Source: Promethearchaeota archaeon (GTDB taxonomy: Archaea > Asgardarchaeota > Lokiarchaeia > Sigynarchaeales > SOKP01). From it: a stretch of 12,427 nt of DNA. The stretch lies in contig JAEOTV010000041.1 in assembly GCA_016839635.1 (NCBI GenBank), positions 1 to 12,427 on the forward strand, read 5' to 3'. Numbering within the stretch: position 1 is the first letter of the stretch; the number at the start of each line of letters is the position of its first letter. Both the position numbers and the translations under genes were made by a program. This document shows, piece after piece, positions 1 through 6,263 of this stretch. The notes under the pieces were generated by a model. That model saw only the letters and a list, made by a program, of their open reading frames with translations, was not told the DNA's origin and searched no databases.

Positions 1-86
1 ATACCGAGGATAACGTTTCCAACACCGGAAGCGGCAAGTACAACAGCGAGAATTATTATTGCTAAATTTTTCTTTTCCATTTCCAT
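1..86 (-). CDS. 5' end of an exported or membrane-anchored protein (partial)
   Basis: Only about 28 codons lie in the window; the gene runs off the left edge. Two in-frame ATGs, at 86 and 80, precede a short basic stretch and then a continuous hydrophobic run (NLAIIILAVVLAASGVGN). This is a good N-terminal signal peptide or single membrane anchor. From memory, similar starts (Lys-Lys-Asn-Leu, long hydrophobic run, SGxGN) are common in extracellular solute-binding proteins of ABC transporters in Lokiarchaeal genomes, so a substrate-binding protein is the best guess, but no mature domain is visible to test it. There is no lipobox cysteine in the visible part. It is oriented like the UbiA-like gene to its right, but the 327-bp gap makes co-transcription unlikely. 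Confidence 0.55.
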   Translation of the reverse strand, partial: MEMEKKNLAIIILAVVLAASGVGNVILG

Positions 87-413
87 ATTGAAATTCACTT
101 TATGTTGTAATTTTTTACAATTTTTTTGTAGATATGTTGTTAAATAGTGATCAAAATTCGTAGCCTTATAAGTCTTATCCTTTTTTTTTCATCCTTATTT
201 CAAATCGTAAAAGGTTTTTCAATATATGTGAAATACTTATATTTAAGGGTTATTAAATTCTTGACAAATTATTCATTAATACTCATTTAATTCGAAAAAA
301 AAGTCTTTTTTATGTTTTTATTGTCTAATTTAATTCATTCTTATAATAAAGAGTCGACAGATATAGATGGGAATAAAATGGGATTTCTTCTTAGATATCT
401 ATTAGCTAAATCA
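87..413. other. Non-coding intergenic region, 327 bp
   Basis: This AT-rich stretch lies between the stop of the UbiA-like gene and the start of the partial left-edge gene, both on the minus strand. It should hold the 3' end of the first transcript and the promoter of the second. I found no convincing ORF or RNA gene. Visible elements are a perfect TTGTAA-TTTT-TTACAA inverted repeat at 105-120 followed by a T run to 127, and a TATA-like stretch on the minus strand near 232-246. Neither can be assigned firmly. Confidence 0.6.
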
Positions 414-1349
414 CTAATTATAGTAAAATGAGAAAAATAATAAAATCACAAGGAGTAGTGCAGCTATTATTATACCTTTATCAAGAAGTGCTTTTTCTGT
501 GTTACGAGCTATCTCTGGTTTAGATGAAGTCAAATACATATATCTCATAATTATATAAAGGGCTATGGGTATTGAGAATATTACTAAATATTCATTTGGA
601 TTAAAAATTACAGGTTCATATAAATTAAATTTTATAATAAGATAAAGAGAATAGGTCATAAAAAGTGCTCCAGCAGTTATTAAATGAAATTGCTCAAGTA
701 ATTTAGCAGAATATTGGTCATATACTTTTTTATGTTCAATAGCTTTTTCTTTTCCAAGAAATTCTAAATCACCTTTTCTTTTAGCTATGCTTAAAAATAG
801 AGCCACTTCAAATATAGCTAGAAATAACCAAGCGGATACAAATTCTCCAATAATTGCACATCCTGCTAAAGCTCTCCAAAGATAACCAGTAGACAAAATA
901 ATTATATCAATAAAAGCATATCTTTTAAAGAAATGGTTATAGAGTTGCCCTGTAATAATCATTAGGGTTATTATTACTATAAAACCTAAATTAAGATTTA
1001 GGAAAATTATAGAGAGAACGAAAATTCCGCCTAAAATTATTAATAATCCCACCGCAAAAATAATGGAAAGTTCTCCTGATGCAAGTGGTTTTTTTTTTAT
1101 TTTTTCAAGATGTTTTCTATCTTTTTTAATATCTGCTATATCATTAATAATATAATTAAAGGAAGAAGCACAACATAACAATACAAACCCTATTAACAAA
1201 TTGTCGTAAAGAGTAGTCTCAAATAATCTTTGACTAAAAAAAATCCCAACAAATATCAATACGTTTTTATAATATTGCCGTACACGTAGAAGGTAGAGGA
1301 AATTTTTAATTTTACTGGTCATTGTTAACTTCTTGAAAGACTCATCCAT
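414..1349 (-). CDS. UbiA-family prenyltransferase, polyprenyl-phosphate phosphoribosyltransferase type
   Basis: A 311-residue integral membrane protein of the UbiA superfamily. It has the first Asp-rich motif NDxxDxxxD at residues 69-77 (N69, D70, D73, D77), which binds Mg-diphosphate in this fold. A second conserved region around residues 141-163 (FKRYAFIDII, then GYLWRALAG) matches the subgroup of decaprenyl-phosphate phosphoribosyltransferase, as do the opening LRVRQYYKNVLIF, the PLASGELS segment at 88-95 and the EHKKVYDQYS segment near 205-214. That enzyme transfers 5-phosphoribose from PRPP to a polyprenyl phosphate, giving a lipid-linked pentose donor. About eight membrane segments are visible and the length is normal. 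The start is an ATG at 1349, with a second ATG at 1322 as an alternative. It begins 11 nt after the M48 peptidase stop and is the last gene of that run. Superfamily is certain; the PRPP-dependent reaction is inferred from motif resemblance, and a lipid or quinone prenyltransferase is the main alternative. Confidence 0.82.
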   Translation of the reverse strand: MDESFKKLTMTSKIKNFLYLLRVRQYYKNVLIFVGIFFSQRLFETTLYDNLLIGFVLLCCASSFNYIINDIADIKKDRKHLEKIKKKPLASGELSIIFAVGLLIILGGIFVLSIIFLNLNLGFIVIITLMIITGQLYNHFFKRYAFIDIIILSTGYLWRALAGCAIIGEFVSAWLFLAIFEVALFLSIAKRKGDLEFLGKEKAIEHKKVYDQYSAKLLEQFHLITAGALFMTYSLYLIIKFNLYEPVIFNPNEYLVIFSIPIALYIIMRYMYLTSSKPEIARNTEKALLDKGIIIAALLLVILLFFSFYYN

Positions 1350-1360
1350 ATTAAATTTTA

Positions 1361-3892
1361 TTAAGGAATAATAATTCTTTCTGGTTTAAATTTCTTTAAG
1401 ATTTTGAAACCCAATCTACTTGTTAAACTTGTTTCTGATTTTAATTGGAAAATAGCGCTACTAAAATCAAAAAGTATTATTTCTATTTCCTTATAGGGTA
1501 TCAGAATATCTTTTCCAAAAATATTTTTTAACAAAATTACATTTCTATTGTTATTTTCTTCAGATAAGTCTTTTTTAGATTTTTGTGTCTTAACATCAAT
1601 TTTTTGAATATATCCTATTTCTAAATTATTCACTGGTTTTTTAAGGTATACATACACTAGAAGGCTTCTTTCTAATAACCAATTCATTATAGTAATCTCA
1701 GAATTTCTAAATTGGTCAGTTCTACTAATTGATAAGAAAATATTTTTTGGTCTAATAATTAATTCACTAAGAGGATATGTTATAATATTTTCAGGAGTTT
1801 GATTGTCAGACATCTGTATTCGAAATTCGCTTAATTTATCTGCTGGAATGATATTTTTACATTTGTAAATATGTAACTCTCCTTTGGTTTTTAAAAAAAT
1901 GTCAAGATCTTTAAGATTTTTGATTATTAATACTGAGTTTGTTAATTTTGTTTTTTTGATTGGCTCTTGAATTTTCTTACCGTTTTTATCTAAAAAGATA
2001 TAATATCCCTTCTTATTATCATTATGTAACTTAATATCAGTTAAAGTTAAGGGAAAATCCTTATGAAAAAAGTATTGTTCCTTCATATTGATTTGAATTC
2101 GTGCATATTTCGAGGAATATAATAAATCTTTTTGATTTGTTTTCAAATTTTGTACAACAAATACTTCAGGATCACTGATATCATCAGAAAATTGAACATC
2201 CATTAATTTACCAACGATAATTTCATCTGTAATTAGATTTCTAAAGATATAGTCTTTTTTTAATTCAAATTGGTATAATTCTTTTCTTTTGATATTCTCC
2301 ATTAATACAGGAAAATCATCAATTTCAAAATATTCTTTAAATTTTTCATTTGTAATGGTTTTAAATTTTTTTCGTGCTTCTTCAAATTTTAAGGCATATT
2401 GCTTTTGTTTAGATCTTCTTAGGCAAATAAAGGGAAGAATTGCTTCTTTACCCGGCTTAATTTTATTATCCAATATAGCAGCAATTCTAAAATAACTGGG
2501 AGGATGAGAATTCAAAAAAGTAGCTAAGAGTGAGGTTCTTGATGGTTTAATCATTGAACGATTAAGGTATTTTGCGGTATTCATATAGTCTAGAAGTTGA
2601 TTGTCTCTTGTAATTTTTTCTTCACATAATAACATTGTATTTAATCCAATTTCCCTCCCAGTTGCATAAAAACTCTCGAGATTGTAGAGTGCTTTAACCA
2701 GTTCATTTGCGTATCCTACTCTCTTTGTTCTCAAATCAGCTTTTCCTTCTAGAATTCTAACAAATATAAATAAAAAGAAGTAAATAACCAAATTCAGCAG
2801 TATAAATACAATTAATGGGATCTGAGGATCTCCAAATGTATAATCATAGAAGGTAGCTGGAATACCTAGGAACATTCTTATTATTAAATCTAAAGTGGTG
2901 ATTAATGTTAAAATCAATGTGTGTTTACCTTTAGTGTGTGCTAATTCATGAGCAATAATACCTTTTAATTCATCTTTTGGAAGTTCATTTATATCATTAG
3001 CAATTATGGCAATTCTTTTATCAAATATAGAACCATAAGCCATAGCATTTAAAATTGGATATTTTCCAAATCCAACTTTAACTTTTCCTTTAATTCCAAT
3101 AGTATTTTTTATTTCATTCACAATATTCAATATATTTTCATTTTTTACTTTATCAATTCCAAGTAAACTGTCTAATATGAATCCTGATATAAAATATACT
3201 CCCCAATTTACTAAAATCAAAATAAAATAAACATTTAAGAAGAAGTCCATAATTTTAAATCCATTAGAACCAATAGGTTTATTTACAAGAAAATTTACTG
3301 GAGTATATTGATTGATAAATACAACAGCTAACCATGCAATAATATACAGAAATAGTGTTAAATATTCGGGGCTCATGAATCGCCAAACAATCAAATATTT
3401 TCTTCCAAATAACAGAAATCCTAAAATAAGAATTATCCAGAAGGAAAATGCAAAACTAGTATTGATATAAAATGGATCTCTAAGATAATAGGAAAATAAA
3501 CCAGCAATAAATATAATGTTATATGTAATTAAAGAAATTATTAACACTTTATTTAGTACGGGATAATCTTTTAATTCAAAAATTCCTATCCATAAATATA
3601 TTGAGAAAGCACCCATAATTGAAGTTAAAAAATCTTTTGAAAAGAAAAAAATAAGAAAGAAGAAAAATAAAATAGCGATAATATCACTCATTTCACTTCT
3701 TTTGCCATTTTTAGCCCACTGATAAAATTCTTCAATAGTTAATAAATATAGAAGAAGAGTAGCTAAAAAAGTCCAATCAATTAGAATATCTACTAAATTA
3801 AATTTTAATAAGAAATAATTTACCAACACAAAAATACTAACTGAGGAAATAGGATATGAAATCAAAAGAAAATACCTTATCTTTTTTTTCAA
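1361..3892 (-). CDS. Giant M48-family membrane metallopeptidase with long C-terminal domain
   Basis: 843 residues with three parts. Residues 1-250 hold about eight membrane segments. Residues 250-475 are an M48 (HtpX/Ste24-type) zinc protease core: HELAH at 315-319 supplies H315, E316 and H319; the third zinc ligand is probably E382 in EGKAD; and the family's HPP motif is at 463-465. Two further hydrophobic segments, about 325-345 and 358-380, flank the active site. Residues about 500-843 form a soluble, lysine-rich, beta-predicted tail that I do not recognise; two stretches (560-600 and 759-806) look like repeated small beta-barrel units. HtpX is usually about 290 residues and Ste24 about 430, so both the N-terminal membrane block and the tail are extra. 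The start is TTG at 3892 with an AAGG purine tract about 8 nt upstream. It follows the sugar-phosphate transferase by 60 nt and precedes the UbiA-like gene by 11 nt. The likely role is membrane-protein quality control or maturation; the substrate is unknown. Confidence 0.87.
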   Translation of the reverse strand: MKKKIRYFLLISYPISSVSIFVLVNYFLLKFNLVDILIDWTFLATLLLYLLTIEEFYQWAKNGKRSEMSDIIAILFFFFLIFFFSKDFLTSIMGAFSIYLWIGIFELKDYPVLNKVLIISLITYNIIFIAGLFSYYLRDPFYINTSFAFSFWIILILGFLLFGRKYLIVWRFMSPEYLTLFLYIIAWLAVVFINQYTPVNFLVNKPIGSNGFKIMDFFLNVYFILILVNWGVYFISGFILDSLLGIDKVKNENILNIVNEIKNTIGIKGKVKVGFGKYPILNAMAYGSIFDKRIAIIANDINELPKDELKGIIAHELAHTKGKHTLILTLITTLDLIIRMFLGIPATFYDYTFGDPQIPLIVFILLNLVIYFFLFIFVRILEGKADLRTKRVGYANELVKALYNLESFYATGREIGLNTMLLCEEKITRDNQLLDYMNTAKYLNRSMIKPSRTSLLATFLNSHPPSYFRIAAILDNKIKPGKEAILPFICLRRSKQKQYALKFEEARKKFKTITNEKFKEYFEIDDFPVLMENIKRKELYQFELKKDYIFRNLITDEIIVGKLMDVQFSDDISDPEVFVVQNLKTNQKDLLYSSKYARIQINMKEQYFFHKDFPLTLTDIKLHNDNKKGYYIFLDKNGKKIQEPIKKTKLTNSVLIIKNLKDLDIFLKTKGELHIYKCKNIIPADKLSEFRIQMSDNQTPENIITYPLSELIIRPKNIFLSISRTDQFRNSEITIMNWLLERSLLVYVYLKKPVNNLEIGYIQKIDVKTQKSKKDLSEENNNRNVILLKNIFGKDILIPYKEIEIILFDFSSAIFQLKSETSLTSRLGFKILKKFKPERIIIP

Positions 3893-3922
3893 AGTAAATA
3901 CCTTTTTTATAGCAAGTTTTTG

Positions 3923-3932
3923 TTATTTATAG
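3923..3932 (-). promoter_or_regulatory. Possible internal TATA box upstream of the M48 gene
   Basis: On the minus strand CTATAAATAA lies about 31-40 nt upstream of the TTG start, in the 60-nt gap after the sugar-phosphate transferase gene. It fits an archaeal TATA box giving a very short leader, so the peptidase and UbiA-like genes may have their own promoter as well as read-through. AT-richness makes chance matches common. Confidence 0.3.
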
Positions 3933-3952
3933 TTCAATTATCAACTAGGTTT

Positions 3953-5326
3953 TTAAGTAGCAATTTTCTTTTTCTTCATTTTTGCAATTTCACTCCAGAA
4001 ATATTTAATTGTTACCAAATACCACAATAGCAGTATAGGAATCATTAGTACAAATGAAATTAATAAGTTTATTGGAAAATTTATTATTCCAACCTTTAAA
4101 TTTCCAAGAGGAAGCGGCATAATTACAGCTTCAACGAAAACCAAAAATAATAATATAGAACTTAAAAGTATTATCATTAAAGCAATTATTCCTTTAATTC
4201 TTGGAAATTTGTATAATAAAAAAATGGTGGGAGCTATAAAAGCAAGAAGGCAAATAATTAAGATAAAGATGTTCAAGTTTCCTAGAGTAACCTGCATAAG
4301 CAAGATTGATAAGATTGAAAAGAAACCAGAAATTATTGATATTACATAGAAATTTATTACCAATTCTGGTTCTTTTAATGGTCCCCTTGCTAAAATTAAA
4401 CGAGGTAAGGTTAAAACAGCATCTTTTTGATCTGAGGCTTTAATTCTATCATCCTCTAGTAAAATTATGTCTTCTTTACTCTCTCTGACACCACTACTAC
4501 TTTCAAAAAACCCACGTATGGAATAAATATAATAAAAACTGTTAAAAATATGAATTAATAACACACAAAAGGTAGCAACCTCTAATGATCCAAATAACAT
4601 TATACATGCTATCATTGCCCCCATACTTAGTGTACCTACATCTCCAGGAAAGATTCTTGCAGGATACTTATTAAAAATAAAAAAAGGAATTATTACTGCT
4701 ATGACTGGAACTGTAAAAATCACACCTTCAGCGGAGTTCCAGATTAGACTACAAATAAATAAAAAACATATGGCAATTAAACATGTTCCTGAACCTTCAC
4801 CGTTATACCCTTCTAACATATTTACGGTATTAGTAAAAACAGCGACAATTAGAGGTACTAGGAAAGGATATATAATTGTCAATCTTGTTCTATCGAGAAA
4901 CGGAATTGTTGGTGAAGTTATGGTTATAAAACCAATAAAATTTGCTATAAAGATGATGCCACCCGAAAATATTGATAAAATGATTTTATATCGTGAGCGT
5001 AATTTTCTTCTATCATCTATATAACCAATAAATCCAGCTAATAACACAGTTAGAAGAAAAATTAGAGTTTCATTAAAAAATGTTGGAAAAAATATTATTA
5101 AAAGAATTGAGGAAAATACTAAACCAACTAGTAAACTTAATCCTCCAGACTCTGCAATTTCAGGTTTTTCATTTTTATGAATATCATTCCCAACGAATCC
5201 TTTCCTTTTCATGAAATTTACTAAATAAGGGAGGATAATATAAGTTATTGAAAATCCAACAATAAATATAATACATAGGAATAGAATATCTAAAAAATTC
5301 CAATTTAAATCAGTAATATATGTCAT
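3953..5326 (-). CDS. ALG7/DPAGT1-like polyprenyl-phosphate sugar-1-phosphate transferase (MraY/WecA superfamily)
   Basis: 457 residues with about ten or more membrane helices. Superfamily landmarks appear in order: the cytoplasmic FVGNDIHKNEKPEIAESGG segment at 44-62; the catalytic Asp pair D104-D105 (GYIDDRRKLRSRYK); TNTVNMLEGYNGEGSG at 165-180, whose spacing and NxLxGxNG core resemble eukaryotic ALG7/DPAGT1; and NKYPARIFPGDVGTL at 219-233 with D229 at the position of the third catalytic Asp of DPAGT1. Such enzymes move a sugar-1-phosphate, usually GlcNAc-1-P, from its UDP form to dolichyl or polyprenyl phosphate, the first committed step of lipid-linked N-glycan assembly. A luminal or cytosolic insert at about 275-320 (acidic, then LPRLILARGPLKEPEL) corresponds in position to the sugar-recognition loop of DPAGT1. 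It is the first gene of the minus-strand membrane run, downstream of the tRNA. The family is clear; the sugar is inferred. Confidence 0.9.
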   Translation of the reverse strand: MTYITDLNWNFLDILFLCIIFIVGFSITYIILPYLVNFMKRKGFVGNDIHKNEKPEIAESGGLSLLVGLVFSSILLIIFFPTFFNETLIFLLTVLLAGFIGYIDDRRKLRSRYKIILSIFSGGIIFIANFIGFITITSPTIPFLDRTRLTIIYPFLVPLIVAVFTNTVNMLEGYNGEGSGTCLIAICFLFICSLIWNSAEGVIFTVPVIAVIIPFFIFNKYPARIFPGDVGTLSMGAMIACIMLFGSLEVATFCVLLIHIFNSFYYIYSIRGFFESSSGVRESKEDIILLEDDRIKASDQKDAVLTLPRLILARGPLKEPELVINFYVISIISGFFSILSILLMQVTLGNLNIFILIICLLAFIAPTIFLLYKFPRIKGIIALMIILLSSILLFLVFVEAVIMPLPLGNLKVGIINFPINLLISFVLMIPILLLWYLVTIKYFWSEIAKMKKKKIAT

Positions 5327-5461
5327 TTTTTTCTTTTTGTTTAGTTTAAAAACTCTGTTAGATCACAGAATGTAAAGTTAAAAATATTTTATGTATTAAA
5401 TTTTTTATTTTTCAATATTGAGAAATAAGAAATAAATAGCCCGGCACGGATTCGAACCGTG

Positions 5462-5491
5462 TTCGCTATACACATCATAATGACGTGTATT
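5462..5491 (-). other. tRNA-Gln intron 2 (variable loop/T-stem boundary)
   Basis: This second 30-nt insertion lies between the variable loop and the T stem. It contains a 10-bp hairpin (ATACACGTCA with TGATGTGTAT, one G-U pair) closed by a 3-nt loop. The bulges are AC|A and AA|C, again cut after the second base, with a CGCG/AGCG helix between them (three pairs plus a G-A mismatch). Removal leaves variable loop CGAC followed by a perfect T stem. The architecture closely mirrors intron 1. Confidence 0.78.
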
Positions 5492-5524
5492 GTCGCGGGG
5501 TTCAAGGCCCCAAATGCTTGGCCA

Positions 5525-5554
5525 TTTTGCTTAATACAATAATGTTGTATTAAT
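5525..5554 (-). other. tRNA-Gln intron 1 (D loop, after nucleotide 15)
   Basis: This 30-nt insertion interrupts the D loop. Its core is a perfect 9-bp hairpin, TTAATACAA-CATTA-TTGTATTAA. Splicing after the second base of each 3-nt bulge (AG|A and AA|T) restores a standard archaeal D loop. The helix between the bulges is GTGT with GCAA: three pairs (one a G-U) plus a G-A mismatch. No outer helix is evident, so this is a relaxed bulge-helix-bulge. The exact boundaries are inferred from restoring a canonical cloverleaf. Confidence 0.78.
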
Positions 5555-5617
5555 CTACACCACCGGGCTAATTAAGTAAATAAATGCCAGAATTATGTAA
5601 ACATCATTTAATAATTT

Positions 5618-6253
5618 TTAAATATTAAATGGCTTAAGATCTTGATTAAAAAATTCTTCATCTAATAAATTTTTATGGTTTTCAAGGAATTTAATTTCAG
5701 TTTTTTTATTACGATATTTATCCGGTAGCATCTGTGGAATTGTATCAATAATTGGATACCAGCGTTTACACTCAGTACATAATAGGATGCCCGATTTTAT
5801 TTCGAATTCAAGCTTTATTTTATTTATTAGATACAATTCTGGTAAAATACCATCAAGTTGGTTAATGTTTGGATTTTTTGAAAACTCTTTAATTCTTGAT
5901 TTAACATCTGAATTTATGATTTCAATACATTTCTTACTTAATTTATGAGTAGTATTATCATAAATATTTTCAAATTCAATTAAACTTGAGATAGTTAAGT
6001 CAAGATAAGATTTTAGTAGGGTTTTTTCAATTATAATATTATCCTTCACCAAGATTTCATTATCTTTATGAGAAATCTCAAAAATTTTCTCGTTTTTAAT
6101 AAAATTAAGATCTCTATTAGTATAAAGAGAAATTATTGATTGAAATTCCTCTGGTTCATTTTCAAAAGAAAAGATATATAATTTTAAAGGATAATTTTTA
6201 TCTATTGGGCATGCTAGTATATCAAACAACCATGGTTTCATAAACTCTAACAC
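5618..6253 (-). CDS. trm112: Trm112-like methyltransferase-activator protein
   Basis: Up to 211 residues, with the N- and C-terminal signatures of Trm112: LFDILACPIDK at 9-19 and GILLCTECKRWYPIIDTIPQMLP at 155-177. In yeast and archaea Trm112 is a small zinc-binding partner that stabilises and activates methyltransferases acting on tRNA and translation factors. Here the two half-sites are separated by about 135 residues of lysine/asparagine-rich helical insert, as in eukaryotic Trm112 and longer than the compact bacterial form. Only three candidate zinc ligands are visible (C15, C159, C162); D18 stands where a second N-terminal Cys could be, which I believe is common in archaeal members. The first usable start is GTG at 6253, but ATG at 6241 (residue 5) fits family starts better and I prefer it, giving 207 residues. 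It follows the ribophorin-like gene by 10 nt (22 nt with the ATG), so co-transcription is likely. The methyltransferase partner is not in the window. Confidence 0.78.
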   Translation of the reverse strand: MLEFMKPWLFDILACPIDKNYPLKLYIFSFENEPEEFQSIISLYTNRDLNFIKNEKIFEISHKDNEILVKDNIIIEKTLLKSYLDLTISSLIEFENIYDNTTHKLSKKCIEIINSDVKSRIKEFSKNPNINQLDGILPELYLINKIKLEFEIKSGILLCTECKRWYPIIDTIPQMLPDKYRNKKTEIKFLENHKNLLDEEFFNQDLKPFNI

Positions 6254-6263
6254 TCAAACAATC

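Larger units (their letters stand above)
5437..5569 (-). tRNA. trnQ: tRNA-Gln (anticodon UUG) with two non-canonical introns
   Basis: Read on the minus strand, the ends pair as a 7-bp acceptor stem (AGCCCGG with CCGGGCT) with discriminator A and no encoded CCA. The T arm is CACGG-TTCGAAT-CCGTG. Between them are two extra hairpins. Removing 5554-5525 and 5491-5462 (30 nt each) leaves a 73-nt cloverleaf: D stem GTGT/GCAT, D loop AGTGGCCAA with the invariant GG, anticodon stem TGGGG/CCCCG with loop CCTTGAA (anticodon TTG), and variable loop CGAC. G15 and C48 then form the Levitt pair. Exons are 5569-5555, 5524-5492 and 5461-5437. The AGCCCGGTGGTGTAG start matches my recollection of archaeal tRNA-Gln. 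Residue 33 is C rather than the nearly universal U, which is odd. It lies between the Trm112-like gene (48 nt upstream) and the sugar-phosphate transferase gene, all on the same strand. Confidence 0.88.

Noticed and set aside
105..127. TTGTAA-TTTT-TTACAA hairpin plus T run resembling a terminator
   Set aside because: It would act on the plus strand, where no gene lies upstream; on the minus strand it is in the leader or promoter of the left-edge gene. In DNA this AT-rich it may be chance.
4701..5024. 107-codon open frame on the plus strand
   Set aside because: It is antisense to the catalytic region of the ALG7-like gene, whose motifs are unmistakable; the encoded protein shows no recognisable feature.
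5462..5491. Hairpin read as a long variable arm of a tRNA-Leu or tRNA-Ser
   Set aside because: It would be far longer than archaeal class II arms, the rest of the sequence is Gln-like, and a second matching hairpin in the D loop is best explained by introns.
5501..5511. Third intron at the canonical 37/38 site of the tRNA
   Set aside because: The anticodon stem closes on exactly seven loop bases, so nothing is inserted there.
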